A stretch of DNA of 64,000 nt, from assembly GCA_026707225.1 (NCBI GenBank), contig JAPOXG010000130.1:27027-91026 (forward strand), in the 5' to 3' direction. Source of the DNA: Chloroflexota bacterium. Lineage in GTDB: Bacteria > Chloroflexota > Anaerolineae > Aggregatilineales > Phototrophicaceae. The position numbers were made by a program, and so were the translations under genes. Positions 16,801 through 26,539 of this stretch are shown piece by piece. Every line of letters begins with the position of its first letter. Position 1 is the stretch's first letter. The notes below the pieces were generated by a model. The model had not been told where the DNA came from and searched no databases. It saw only the letters and a program-made list of their open reading frames with translations.

Positions 16801-18463
16801 CGCGGCGTTCGAAGAGTTCAGTCAAGGCGTATTGCAGCAGCGGCAAGGCGCCGGGCTGTTCACGGACGTCATCAATGATGGTTTCTACCAGCCCCTCTTC
16901 CAATACCGCGCCGACGCGTGAGGCAGGTCCGCTGATCGTCTCCGCCAATTCCTCATCGTTCAGCGGCAGGACGAGTTCGGTGCGCGCCCGGATGAGCTCG
17001 CCGAAGCCTTGGTACATCAGCGGCCGATCGTAGAAGTCGGCGCGCAAGGTTGCGATAATGATGATAGGGCTGTTTGCCGCGTCGACGGCATTCAGAATCA
17101 GATCGAGAAATTGCTGGCGATCGCTCTCTTGCTCCACCTGTGTGAACAGCTCTTCAAACTGGTCAATCATCAGCAGCAGCTTGCTGTCAGTGGTAGGCAA
17201 AGCCTCGTAGACGCCGCGCGCCAAGCCATCGACATGTTCGCGCAGGGTCTCGACAACGCCCGGCAGCGGCGAAGTCGAGACGCTCAAAAGGGCGGCCGCC
17301 AACTCCTCCAGCGGCACCTCGCCCGGTACCATTTCGGCATAGAACCAATTCTCCGAGCCCGGGATGCGGCCCGTTCGCAAGGCGGGCAAGACGCCCGCTT
17401 TCACCAGGCTGGACTTCCCGCTGCCGCTCGGGCCGATGACGGCGAGGAAATTGCTCTCAACAACGGGTTCTTGCAGGCGGTCCAGCACACGTTGGATCAT
17501 AGCGGTGCGGCCGAAGAAATCGGCGGCGTCCGCCTGTTGAAAGGCGCGCAAACCTTTGTAAGGATTCTTGGTCTCGATCAATTCAAATTCGGAGAGGTCA
17601 AGCTCTTCCAGCTCGATCTCCACGGTGGCTGCCCCGCGGCGCAGCGCCTCCTGAAACTCCATCACCAAGGAAATCGCGTCTTCGTAGCGCTCGCTTGGAT
17701 CTTTGGCGGTGGCGCGCTGGATGATGGAATTGAATGCGGGCGGCAAGTTGAGCGCGGTGTGATCAATCATGGGCAGCGGCTCGTTGAGGTGTTTGTAGAC
17801 CAGGGTGGCCAGCGTCTCGTCAGCGAAGGGCCGGCTGCCCGAAAGCATCTCATAGAGCATAATGCCGAAGGCGTAGACATCGCTTTGCGTGCCGGCGCCT
17901 TCACCGCGGATTTGCTCGGGCGCCATGTAAGCGGGCGTGCCGACCAGCGTGTCTGACCCATTGCTGGCGTCCGCGCCCACCTCTTTCGCGATTCCGAAGT
18001 CGCTGAGATAAGCGTTGGCGCCGTCATCCAAAAAGATGTTGTCAGCCTTGATATCCTGATGCACGACGCCGCTGTTGTGGGCGAAGTTCAGCGCGCTGCC
18101 GACTTGCTCCACAATCTTGGCTGTTAACGCGATGTTCAGTTTGCCCTCTCGCTCAATCAAGTCGCGCAGGCTGCCAGCGCGCAAGTAGCGCATGACCAAG
18201 CAGGTACTGTCTGGCTCCCGCCAGAAGTCGTAAAGCGGCACGATATGAGGATGCTCGAGCCGGGCGACCACCTGAGCTTCGCTTTCGAATCGACGAATGA
18301 ATTCTGGCTGGTTGGCGTATCTGGGCGAGACGACCTTTATTGCCACATCGCGCGTGACCACGCTCTGGTGGGCGCGATAGACAACGCCAAAGCCGCCTTG
18401 TCCCAGCAGATCGCCAAATTCGTAGCCCTTAATTGTTTGACCCGATAACTCTAGTATTTCCAT
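13865..18463 (-). CDS. Receptor Ser/Thr kinase - nSTAND NTPase - transmembrane - 14-blade WD40 protein
   Basis: A 1532-aa signalling protein. Residues about 13-270 are a complete Hanks-type kinase: glycine loop GQGGFG, VAIK lysine, HQDIKADN catalytic loop (HQD in place of HRD), DFG and APE. Residues about 297-690 are an nSTAND1-type NTPase: FFGR entry motif, Walker A GPSGSGKSS near 344, Walker B LLLMIDQFEELF. A charged coiled coil then leads to one transmembrane helix near 762-784. From about 871 fourteen WD40 units follow (VGLWQV, VRLWNA, IQVWDV and so on to LRRWVI), enough for two seven-blade propellers. With one membrane span the kinase and NTPase would be cytoplasmic and the propellers outside. 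GGGAG stands 7 bases before the ATG. This architecture occurs in Chloroflexota, Cyanobacteria and Actinobacteria; the ligand is unknown. Confidence 0.93.
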   Translation of the reverse strand: MEILELSGQTIKGYEFGDLLGQGGFGVVYRAHQSVVTRDVAIKVVSPRYANQPEFIRRFESEAQVVARLEHPHIVPLYDFWREPDSTCLVMRYLRAGSLRDLIEREGKLNIALTAKIVEQVGSALNFAHNSGVVHQDIKADNIFLDDGANAYLSDFGIAKEVGADASNGSDTLVGTPAYMAPEQIRGEGAGTQSDVYAFGIMLYEMLSGSRPFADETLATLVYKHLNEPLPMIDHTALNLPPAFNSIIQRATAKDPSERYEDAISLVMEFQEALRRGAATVEIELEELDLSEFELIETKNPYKGLRAFQQADAADFFGRTAMIQRVLDRLQEPVVESNFLAVIGPSGSGKSSLVKAGVLPALRTGRIPGSENWFYAEMVPGEVPLEELAAALLSVSTSPLPGVVETLREHVDGLARGVYEALPTTDSKLLLMIDQFEELFTQVEQESDRQQFLDLILNAVDAANSPIIIIATLRADFYDRPLMYQGFGELIRARTELVLPLNDEELAETISGPASRVGAVLEEGLVETIIDDVREQPGALPLLQYALTELFERREGALLTGAAYQDIGGTLGALAKRAEEVYQRFNEAGQNMARQMFLRLVTLGEGQEDTRRRILQTELLTLGDRDVVEDVIDRFGRYRLLTFDRDDATRSPTVEVAHEALIRRWERLREWLTESRNDVRLERELLNAALEWESAKKDKSYLMQGNRLLTFEEWAESTNLRLNELELEFLSASLAARDEHEAIERARQERERELERQKARNMRIAAAIFGVAALLAVILSLFAFDQRNQAEEQRSIADEQRVIAVDAMHVAEVNERKNLSLALAANARTALSEHDPALALPVAIEARHVYEPTEAEVLRILGAATFSPGPRFRFSDSPQSILGVAFNSDGSLGAYAGSEGVVYLVDTSTGESVISIATGSPVNAVAFSPDDTLIAAAMSDMTVGLWQVADGDERYRLSGHEDIVTDVEFSADGETLASSSADSTVRLWNASTGQPLHVLQQHIDYVFKLSFSADGARLASSSAAIGISESDRTAEHNTIQVWDVASGENILTIPPDGVGFVRDVEFSPDGATIAATTWSGALGGTARFYDAQTGEERGRLYAHRDTIANLEFSPDGALLATASRDQSVKIWDIDKGVQVTSYVDLGDRIQDIEFSPDGEYLLIGLGEAGNFPDGGDSPADSSAYLWDLRNRTQAQVFTGHSNWVWAADISPDGSLFASGSGPLFGPESVAVLDASARIWDAETGEALMTLAGHGDTVDSVRFLADGQQLLSASWDGTIRRWDLATGAEIQRYTIEDASVFMIDLLPNGAQFVSGSSDAIIRLWDIESGEVLREYIGHEVAVNGVHVSADGKLMVSASGDWGGADRTVRLWDVESGELLQTFAGHGHIVNYARLAPDNSFIISTSWDDSVRMWDIESGEEIRQFVGHAGNTFGIAITEDGNTLFTTSSDTTVRMWDIASGEELNRFEQHTDWIQEIVLAAGEGFGVSAGQDYTLRRWVIKRTADDLIEWARQNRYIRDLSCAERQSYRLECES

Positions 18464-18836
18464 GGATTTCTCCCAGGAGGCAAATCGGTAACTTCTTCAT
18501 ATAATTGCGTCTCAGTATAACATACTCCAAGTGGGCTGACAGCAAGCGCGGCGCCGGGGAGTGCTGTGCGCCATGGATGCAGTCTACAATCCTGTCGAGA
18601 GCGCGGGGGCGACAGAAAATATCGCCCGTCCTTCAAACGATTGATCGCCCCTAGATTTGAATTGCCTCGGCAACGGCGCTTTCCCGTTGAAATCCAGTCA
18701 ATTCAGCGGGTTAGGCAGCGATATCAATGTCTACGTACAGTCTGCGATTCGGCAATGTTCAGGCGCTGGCGCTGGATGGAATCGGCGTGCTTGAGCCCGA
18801 TTGGCTGCGCCGTCCCTGGTCGAACGACCGCGCCAC
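18464..18836. other. 373-base non-coding gap upstream of the kinase gene
   Basis: It holds the 5' leader and promoter of the kinase gene and the region after the SH3b-WD40 gene. A 45-codon plus-strand frame at 18727-18864 encodes a fragment faintly like one propeller blade (FGNVQALALDG), but it has no ribosome site and overlaps the end of the WD40 gene, so I leave it unannotated. Nothing else is seen. Confidence 0.5.
18514..18542 (-). promoter_or_regulatory. Candidate sigma-70-type promoter of the kinase gene
   Basis: On the minus strand CTGTCA (18537-18542, 4 of 6 matches to TTGACA) is followed after exactly 17 bases by TATACT (18514-18519, 5 of 6 matches to TATAAT). Transcription would start near 18507, leaving a leader of about 44 bases before the ATG at 18463. 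Confidence 0.45.
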
Positions 18837-20474
18837 TCAACCGGAACCGAGCGGGACGCCATAAAAAATCAAGGCGTGACGGTCGGTTGAGGCCGCAATC
18901 ATCGTGCCGTCGGGGCTGAAGCTGACATGGTAGACGCCTCCATCAGTCTCGCGGGACGCGATCAGTTCATGCGACTCCGCATCCCAAATGGAAATGACGC
19001 CCTCAGCCGCGCCAACCACCAGCATGGAGCCGTCGGGGCTGAAATCGAGCGATGTTACGTTGCTGGTCGGCAAGGCGTAGCTCGCGACAAAATCAAATTC
19101 AGCGGGTCCACTGATCAAGAGATTGTCCGATACGCGCGCCAGCGCTACAGCTGAGAACAGATCGACGTTTCTATCCATAGCGATAATCGGAGCGCCGAAA
19201 TCCCTGTTCCATGTACTGACGCCGCTGCTCGCCTCCCAACGGCGTTTCACACCGTCGTCCGCTCCGGTAAAGATGAGGTCCTTGTGCGGATTAAAGGCAA
19301 TCGTGTTTATCAGTCCAGTATGACCGGAAAGAATCGCCTGCTGCGCGACCGTCGGCAGATCCCAGACGATTGCGGCAAAGTCGCGATCCACATCCAGGTG
19401 CGTGTAGGCTTCGCGCCCGGCGCTGACGAGTCGATCGCCATCCGGGCTGAAGGCAAGCGTGGAGACCGGACCCGCGTGGGCGTTTAAGCGCAGCCGCTCG
19501 CTGAATGTCAATGGCGCGCCATCGTGGATCTGCCATAGTCGCAGCAGGCCTGATTCACTGCCGACAACGAACTGTTCGTGATTCGGTCGAAAGGCAAGCG
19601 CGGCGATACCCTCGTCCAATTCCAGGATTTGCGGCGCCAGCGTCGGCTGATGCAGGTCGTAGACCCAGACGCCATCCGAGCCGGCCGCGCCAGCCAAAAT
19701 GAGGAAACGGCTATCAAACGACCAATCATGAAGCGGCTGGAAATTGCCGCCGACGCGCCCGAATTCGAGCAGATAGGGTATCAGGCTGGCGTTGAGCGCT
19801 TCACGGCTGGGCAAGAAAAGCGGGGTCGCCGGCTTGACCAGGTAGCGGCCCGCGCCCGATTCGGCGATGTAACCGGTCTGCCCGTTCACCAGCGCCAGCC
19901 ACCACACGTAGCCGTCAACGCATTCGGGACCGCCGGTGACGCCGAGGGTCCAACCCGACGGGATCTGCAACAAGACCTGCGCATCGGCGGCAGGCTGCCC
20001 ACGCATATTCAAAGGTCCGTCCACGATCTCCACATCCATGCCCACATTGATTCGCGAACGCAGGTATGTTCCGTCGGCGGCGCTGTCGCCACAGAGCCGA
20101 TTGACATATCTCGATACGGTCTCGGCGACAGCCCCGGTCGCCGCCGGGTCAATCTGACCGCAATAGACGACGAGCGCGCTATCATGGGAGACGCGATAAT
20201 CGTGGGTGATTGCATTATGCGTCAGCTGGAATTGGTAGCCGAGGACGGGGGCGCCGCTGCCGGCCGCGGTCAGGCAGCCGAGCGAGCTGTCCGCGAAATT
20301 CCTCTGCTCCCAGCGCCAATTCGACAAGTTGCCGATGCCGACGCTGTATCCGAGCCGCGCGCTCAAATCAAGCAGAGCCGCGTCGATTTGCGTGGGCGCG
20401 CCCTGCCCCAACGACGGCGTCAACATGCTTGTCAACATCATGACGATGGCGATCCTGATCACGACTGTTTTCAT
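18837..20474 (-). CDS. Secreted SH3b - WD40 repeat protein
   Basis: A 545-aa exported protein. The ATG at 20474 is followed by a signal peptide (MKTVVIRIAIVMMLTSM, cleavage near SLGQ) and preceded by GGGGA at 7 bases; the frame runs on upstream to 20537 without a ribosome site. Residues about 25-120 form a Cys-containing domain of unknown type. About 130-210 is an SH3b-like domain (LNMRGQPAADAQVLLQIPSG, then GYVWW). From about 230 to the end are six or seven WD40 units (LRLWQI, AIVWDL, ISIWDA). It probably acts outside the membrane, where it could share ligands or partners with the WD40 ectodomain of the kinase in the next gene. It is divergent from the 925-aa protein gene, with 112 bases between the two starts. 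Confidence 0.82.
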   Translation of the reverse strand: MKTVVIRIAIVMMLTSMLTPSLGQGAPTQIDAALLDLSARLGYSVGIGNLSNWRWEQRNFADSSLGCLTAAGSGAPVLGYQFQLTHNAITHDYRVSHDSALVVYCGQIDPAATGAVAETVSRYVNRLCGDSAADGTYLRSRINVGMDVEIVDGPLNMRGQPAADAQVLLQIPSGWTLGVTGGPECVDGYVWWLALVNGQTGYIAESGAGRYLVKPATPLFLPSREALNASLIPYLLEFGRVGGNFQPLHDWSFDSRFLILAGAAGSDGVWVYDLHQPTLAPQILELDEGIAALAFRPNHEQFVVGSESGLLRLWQIHDGAPLTFSERLRLNAHAGPVSTLAFSPDGDRLVSAGREAYTHLDVDRDFAAIVWDLPTVAQQAILSGHTGLINTIAFNPHKDLIFTGADDGVKRRWEASSGVSTWNRDFGAPIIAMDRNVDLFSAVALARVSDNLLISGPAEFDFVASYALPTSNVTSLDFSPDGSMLVVGAAEGVISIWDAESHELIASRETDGGVYHVSFSPDGTMIAASTDRHALIFYGVPLGSG

Positions 20475-20586
20475 CGGCGATTCCCCGTTTCGCGCGGCGG
20501 TTCTCAGCAGCATTATAGCATGGCGGGCGCCGTCCATTGGGCGGCCGCTTGCTCTGCAACTGAATCAAGGCCGCTGCTTGCAAGTC

Positions 20587-23364
20587 ATGGCACAATTTGA
20601 CAAAATGATGTTACATCGTAACGGGAGCCTACGGAAGAAAGCCGCCCCTGTGGCATCGGCGCTGGAATACGTCATACTTGGTCACTACGTCGACGAGCGT
20701 GGTAAGACGGGCCGCAAACTGCTCATGTTTAACGGCGCCCTGCCTTCGCTTGACCCCAGATTTTATGCGCAACTGGTCGACCTTGCGCCAATGCCGGATG
20801 CGGCTGGAAAGGCCGGCGCGGCGCTGGTCCTGGTTGATTATGACGGAGAACGAATGCTGTTGGCGGCCATCCAGCCGGCGGCGGACAGCCCGACGTCTCA
20901 TACTGAGCACCACGTGTTTATGCCGGCGGACGCGCTGGCGGAATCGGCGCTGCAGCTTGAGCAATGGCTGGCTTTGCTGCCGGAATATTCGGCTGATATC
21001 GACAGAACTCTGCCGCTGCTGCAGCCGCCTGATACCATAGCGATTGACAGCGACGCGCGTGCGGAGAACCTTGGGCGCATCCTGGACGAATTGCCGGATG
21101 ACCGTTTTGACCATGTGTTGACCTTGCTTGGCGCCCTCGTCCACGAACGGGGCTTGGTCATTGCCGGGTATCCGCCCGACTTTCAGCAGCGGCTGGCGCT
21201 AATCGCGGGCTTGCAAGCGCTGCTGCCCGGCCGGCTCGCCGCGCGATTGTCCTTCGCCAGTCATGCGCCCGCGAAAAGCCAGCAACGCCCGCGGCTGTCA
21301 TTCGCTGATAAGGTTGACGACGCCTCTGGCTGGGTCTACGACTGGGCCTCACCGAGCGTCATCGCCGATGTCACGGATCATGCTTACTTTGATGTGCTGC
21401 GCGCGCTGTGGGGCGGGGATGTTCTTGATCTAGCGGCCGAGATTCAGAGCCTGGCGCGGCTCGCCGGTTCGGGCGCCGTAACGGGCGATCTAGGGCGAGA
21501 GCTCGACCAGATCGCGGAACGCTTTTGGATCGATCACCAGGTAAGGGCGCCGGCCGATGAAGTCACCACCGAAGCGATTATTCGGATCTTGGATGGCGCT
21601 GCGCCGCCAAGCGAGGAGATGCGCCGCCAGTACATCAGGAAGCTACTGCAAAACGCGCTCGGAAAGCGAGACGCCGCCGCCGGCAAACGCGTGGCGGAAG
21701 AGCTTGAAAAGGACGCCTCGCTGGAAAGCGACTTGTCCGAGATCTTTGACGCGATGCTGGAAGATCAGCCGGACGCGGTCTACGTCTTCATCCGCAATCG
21801 GCTGATGAACCTGGGCGTCGACAACGCCTGGATTCCCCGATTGCAGACGGCCGCGCGCAACTCGTTGGAAGTCGCTATTGAGGAGGGCGATGTTGGCACT
21901 TTGGCTGGCTGGCTGGAACTCATCGCGCACGAGCCGCAGACCTATCAGCTTCACGATATGCTGCAAGAGGCCATTCTGCAAGCCAGAAAGCGCGCCTATA
22001 CCGACGGCGAGCTCGGCATTCACCTGATTCTGATCGCGGTCCGCCGCGTACCGGATATCATCAACAAGCTTTACCAGGACGAACGGCTGATCAACGCTCT
22101 GGAATCCAAAGTGCGTACCGCCCTGCAGCAGACGTCGGCGGCATCGCTTGAGCAATTGATCGACGAGAAGACCGAGTACTTCCTGCTGGCTTTGCATCAC
22201 GGCATCCAGGTCTCGGACGAGATATTGGTCACCTTGCCCACAGTGAAGCGGCTCTGGTCGCTGTATGAATCGGACGAGCGGGTCAATCTGCCGGCGGTAT
22301 TCCGGCCGCCGGCGGCAGCGCGCCTGCTGGCGACCGAGGCTAGCCATCAATTGACGGGCGAGGCGCTAGACTTCCTCTTCGCATCCGTCGTCGCTTGCGA
22401 TGATCGCAAACTAATCGTGGATACCGCGCATCACTTCGCAGACCGCGATCTGCTGTTTCCGCGTTTGAGCCAGGCGCTGGAAAGCGACGTCATGCCCCTG
22501 GACAAAGTGCTGTCCGTCATGAGCGTGGTCGGCGGCAGCAAGAGCGCGCCGCCACATGAAGTGATCGACACCTACTTTACCCTGCTCGATTATTATCAAT
22601 GGGAACCGCAGACGCAGCGCCTGATGGAAGCGCTCTCAAGGCTGCTGGCGAAGCACCCGGAAGCGCGGGTATCATACCGGCATCTGTGGCGACTGTTTGA
22701 GGCCTGCCATGAATTAGAGGCTGAGGGCGCGACGCGCGTTTCGATGACGCATCTGCTGCTGCAGTACGGCGAGGAGGAAGACCTCTCAGTCGTGTTGGAG
22801 GGCTTGGGACGGATTTGGCGGCAGATCGGTTTGAGCAAGGCGCTGCAAGGCGCGGTGAATGCCTGGTGGCGGCAGTACACACATCGCTTGAGCCTAACGC
22901 AGCTGCAGCGGCTGGAGCGCGAACTGGAGCCACAGCGGCAGCTTGAGCCGCAAAAGCACATTCTCTTTTCGGCGCTGGCGATGCGGCGCTGGCTGCACAG
23001 CCAGGACCCGGTTGAGCTGGCAAACTCAATCAACACGACCTATACCATCCTGGAGCATATCACCGAAGCCTTTGACGCCGAGCATATCCATGAGATAGAC
23101 TCGGGCACGATCCGGCGCGAGTTGGACGAAGTCGGGCGCGGGCTTTCATCGGAGCAGCGCCACATCTTGGCGAATAATCTGCGCAACCTCGCCCACCGGA
23201 TCACCAAGATGGCGGAGAGACGCAGCAAGCCGTCGCTCATTCGCAGTGATGACAGCATCGAGCGTCAATTGCAGCAGGGCGAAGCGAATCCGCAGGGCTC
23301 AATCGACATGATGAAATGGATCGCCGGTTATTTGGACGGCGCCCACCCCCACAGCGAAGAATAA
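20587..23364 (+). CDS. Large alpha-helical protein of unknown function
   Basis: A 925-aa cytoplasmic protein without signal peptide or membrane span. The frame is open from 20329, but the upstream part lies on the antisense of the WD40 gene, so I place the start at the ATG at 20587; the ribosome site is weak (GCAAG) and an ATG at 20605 is possible. Residues 20-220 look like an alpha/beta domain (EYVILGHYVDERGKTGRKL, then TEHHVFMPADAL, then ARLSFASHAP). Residues about 220-860 are almost all amphipathic helices, like a solenoid, and the C-terminus is charged. The N-terminal layout reminds me of the GAP1-N type domains described for GTPase-associated conflict systems, but this is a weak impression. 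It is divergent from the SH3b-WD40 gene and close to the kinase-nSTAND gene. Confidence 0.8.
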   Translation: MAQFDKMMLHRNGSLRKKAAPVASALEYVILGHYVDERGKTGRKLLMFNGALPSLDPRFYAQLVDLAPMPDAAGKAGAALVLVDYDGERMLLAAIQPAADSPTSHTEHHVFMPADALAESALQLEQWLALLPEYSADIDRTLPLLQPPDTIAIDSDARAENLGRILDELPDDRFDHVLTLLGALVHERGLVIAGYPPDFQQRLALIAGLQALLPGRLAARLSFASHAPAKSQQRPRLSFADKVDDASGWVYDWASPSVIADVTDHAYFDVLRALWGGDVLDLAAEIQSLARLAGSGAVTGDLGRELDQIAERFWIDHQVRAPADEVTTEAIIRILDGAAPPSEEMRRQYIRKLLQNALGKRDAAAGKRVAEELEKDASLESDLSEIFDAMLEDQPDAVYVFIRNRLMNLGVDNAWIPRLQTAARNSLEVAIEEGDVGTLAGWLELIAHEPQTYQLHDMLQEAILQARKRAYTDGELGIHLILIAVRRVPDIINKLYQDERLINALESKVRTALQQTSAASLEQLIDEKTEYFLLALHHGIQVSDEILVTLPTVKRLWSLYESDERVNLPAVFRPPAAARLLATEASHQLTGEALDFLFASVVACDDRKLIVDTAHHFADRDLLFPRLSQALESDVMPLDKVLSVMSVVGGSKSAPPHEVIDTYFTLLDYYQWEPQTQRLMEALSRLLAKHPEARVSYRHLWRLFEACHELEAEGATRVSMTHLLLQYGEEEDLSVVLEGLGRIWRQIGLSKALQGAVNAWWRQYTHRLSLTQLQRLERELEPQRQLEPQKHILFSALAMRRWLHSQDPVELANSINTTYTILEHITEAFDAEHIHEIDSGTIRRELDEVGRGLSSEQRHILANNLRNLAHRITKMAERRSKPSLIRSDDSIERQLQQGEANPQGSIDMMKWIAGYLDGAHPHSEE

Positions 23365-23450
23365 CCAGCTAACTTGATAATACTATTTCCTTTGTTTTCA
23401 AAGTAAAATCAAATCATTTACGAGCCGGCGCTAAGGAGAAACTCGGGCGC

Positions 23451-23798
23451 ATGGAAAAGCTGTTCACCTATGGTACGCTGCGCAATCCGGCGACGCAGCA
23501 GAAGCTGCTGGGCCGCACCTTGGGCGGCGGCTTGCAGGATACCCTGCGCGGCTATCGGCTGGCGAAGCTCACCGGCATCCATGAAGTGTATTCGATCCTG
23601 CAGCCGCATCCCGGTTCCGCCGTTGAGGGCATGCTCTTTGAAGTCAGCGCCGATGAGCTCAAGCGTCTGGATGATTACGAGGGCGACGCCTACCTGCGGG
23701 TGAGCGTCCGGCTGGTGAGCAAGACCCGCGCCTGGGCTTATACGGAAAACCCCAAATCAAGCTTTCGCATTCATATCGAGCCGCCCGACAGCCCATAA
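23451..23798 (+). CDS. Gamma-glutamylcyclotransferase-like (AIG2/GGCT) protein
   Basis: A 115-aa single-domain protein. The family signature YGTLRNP is at residues 7-13, and VEGMLFEVSADELKRLDDYE with the following GDAYLR is the typical central segment with the catalytic acid region. Such enzymes release 5-oxoproline from gamma-glutamyl amino acids or amines; many bacterial members have no proven substrate. AAGGAG is 12 bases before the ATG, longer than ideal. The gene stands alone between the helical protein and hairpin repeats. Confidence 0.85.
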   Translation: MEKLFTYGTLRNPATQQKLLGRTLGGGLQDTLRGYRLAKLTGIHEVYSILQPHPGSAVEGMLFEVSADELKRLDDYEGDAYLRVSVRLVSKTRAWAYTENPKSSFRIHIEPPDSP

Positions 23799-23825
23799 CA
23801 TGCAATGAAATTCCCAATGAATCGA

Positions 23826-23920
23826 AATGCCTGTACGGGCGAGCCGGCGGCGCGCCGCTATAAGGCTCCAAATGTAGGTGAATTCGTTGGGGCGATCCGG
23901 TGGCTCGCTCCTGCAACAGC
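23826..23920. repeat. Two degenerate GGGCGA-type hairpins
   Basis: At 23827-23856 the text TGTACGGGCGAGCC is followed by a mutated right arm, and at 23889-23916 GGGGCGATCC-ggt-GGCTCGCTCC pairs imperfectly. Both are decayed members of the dispersed hairpin family, lying just before the oxidoreductase gene. Confidence 0.55.
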
Positions 23921-23935
23921 GCGGAAAGACGCTGA

Positions 23936-25111
<1,176 letters not shown>

Positions 25112-25121
25112 TACATCCAAT

Positions 25122-25198
25122 ATGATGCAGGGGCGCTACGCCGCGCCGCCCGTCTTGCATGCAAGGTTTTTGCGGGCGTTTCAGCGAAGCGTCCCAAC
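25122..25198. repeat. Degenerate hairpin pair before the guanine deaminase gene
   Basis: GGGGCGctacgccgCGCCGCCC and GGGCGTTTCagCGAAGCGTCCC are imperfect members of the dispersed family; the second resembles the copy at 9682-9702. Between them is a perfect 12-base palindrome, CTTGCATGCAAG (25154-25165). Confidence 0.45.
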
Positions 25199-25210
25199 AT
25201 ATAACCGACA

Positions 25211-26539
25211 ATGGTGTATCCAATGACGGACCTCGCCCTGCGCGGCGCGACATATACGCTGGTCGCCGATCCCTTTCTCAACGCGGCCTCGGACTGCGTC
25301 GTCTATGAGCCGGACGGCTGCATCCTGATACGCGAGGGACTCATCCGCGAAATCGGCGCCTATGCCGACCTGCGCCACAAGCTGCGAAACGACATGGAAC
25401 TGCGCCACTATCCCGATGCGATGCTGATGCCGGGTTTTGTCGACGCCCACATCCATTATCCGCAGGTCGAGATCATCGGCTCCTACGGCGCGCAGCTATT
25501 GGAATGGCTGAACAAATACACCTTCCCGGCGGAGGCGCGTTTCGTCGATGACGATCACGCCAGGCGCGTCGCCGACTTCTTCATCAGCGAGCTGCATCGG
25601 AATGGCACAACATCGGCATCGGTGTTTTGCACTTCGGCGCCAGGCTCGGTTGACGCCATTTTCGAGGCGGCGCAGCGCTTCAATATGCTGCTGCTGGCGG
25701 GGAAGATGATGATGGACAGCCATGCGCCAGCCAACCTGGTTGATAGCGCCCAATCCAGTTACGACGATTCCAGGGCGCTGATTGAGCGCTGGCACAAACG
25801 CGGGCGCTGCCTCTACACGGTGACGCCCCGCTTTGCCCTGACCAGCAGCCGGCGGCAGCTCGAACTGGCCGGCGCCTTAATGCGCGAATTCCGCGATGTC
25901 CGCTTGCAATCGCATATTTCGGAGAACCGAGCCGAGGTCGCGCGCGCCGCCGAGCTTTATCCAGAGCGCAGAAATTACACCGACATCTATGGTCACTACG
26001 GCTTGCTGGACGAACGCGCGATATACGGGCACGGCATCCATCTGTCGGAGGACGAGCTGCGGCGCTTCCATGAAACCGGCGCCAAGATCGCCCACTGCCC
26101 CACCTCGAATTTCTTCATCGGCAGCGGCTTGTTCGACATCGCGAAGACGAAGAACGAGGCGCGGCCCGTCACCGTCGGGCTGGGCACCGATGTCGGCGGC
26201 GGCACCAGCTTCTCCATGCTGCAGACGATGAGCGAAGCTTACAAAATGGCGCAGCTGCGCGGCATTTCGCTGACGGCGACGCAGTGCTGGTATCTGGCGA
26301 CGCTGGGCAGCGCCGAAGCGCTGGGCTTGGCGGACCAAGTCGGCAGCCTGCAGCGGGGCTGCGCCGCCGATATCATCGCGCTGGACCCACGAGCCACGCC
26401 TCTGCTGGAGCTGCGCGCCGATGTCGCCGGGTCGCTGGACGAGCTGCTATTCGCGCTGATGATCTGCGCCGATGATCGGGCGATCGCGGCGACTTATGTG
26501 GCGGGCGACCTGGTATATGAGCGCGATCCTTCTCCCTAG
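25211..26539 (+). CDS. guaD: Guanine deaminase (amidohydrolase family)
   Basis: A 442-aa zinc hydrolase that converts guanine to xanthine and ammonia. Zinc ligands are in PGFVDAHIHYPQ (near 76-87), HISEN, YGHGIHLSE and GLGTDVGGG with the metal-binding Asp. HCPTSNFFIGSGLF is diagnostic for guanine deaminase against other cytosine or adenosine type deaminases. Two possible starts exist, ATG at 25211 and ATG at 25223, neither with a clear ribosome site. Its stop overlaps the stop of the convergent GT39 gene through the palindrome CTAG at 26536-26539. A xanthine-oxidising partner would be expected; the molybdenum hydroxylase at 9754 lacks an FAD subunit and is not an obvious match. Confidence 0.9.
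   Translation: MVYPMTDLALRGATYTLVADPFLNAASDCVVYEPDGCILIREGLIREIGAYADLRHKLRNDMELRHYPDAMLMPGFVDAHIHYPQVEIIGSYGAQLLEWLNKYTFPAEARFVDDDHARRVADFFISELHRNGTTSASVFCTSAPGSVDAIFEAAQRFNMLLLAGKMMMDSHAPANLVDSAQSSYDDSRALIERWHKRGRCLYTVTPRFALTSSRRQLELAGALMREFRDVRLQSHISENRAEVARAAELYPERRNYTDIYGHYGLLDERAIYGHGIHLSEDELRRFHETGAKIAHCPTSNFFIGSGLFDIAKTKNEARPVTVGLGTDVGGGTSFSMLQTMSEAYKMAQLRGISLTATQCWYLATLGSAEALGLADQVGSLQRGCAADIIALDPRATPLLELRADVAGSLDELLFALMICADDRAIAATYVAGDLVYERDPSP

Noticed and set aside
18727..18864. 45-codon plus-strand frame with a fragment like one propeller blade
   Set aside because: No ribosome site, overlaps the 3' end of the WD40 gene, and too short to judge. It may be chance or a decayed fragment.
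20329..20586. N-terminal extension of the 925-aa protein
   Set aside because: This part is antisense to the signal peptide and N-terminus of the SH3b-WD40 protein and has no conserved look.
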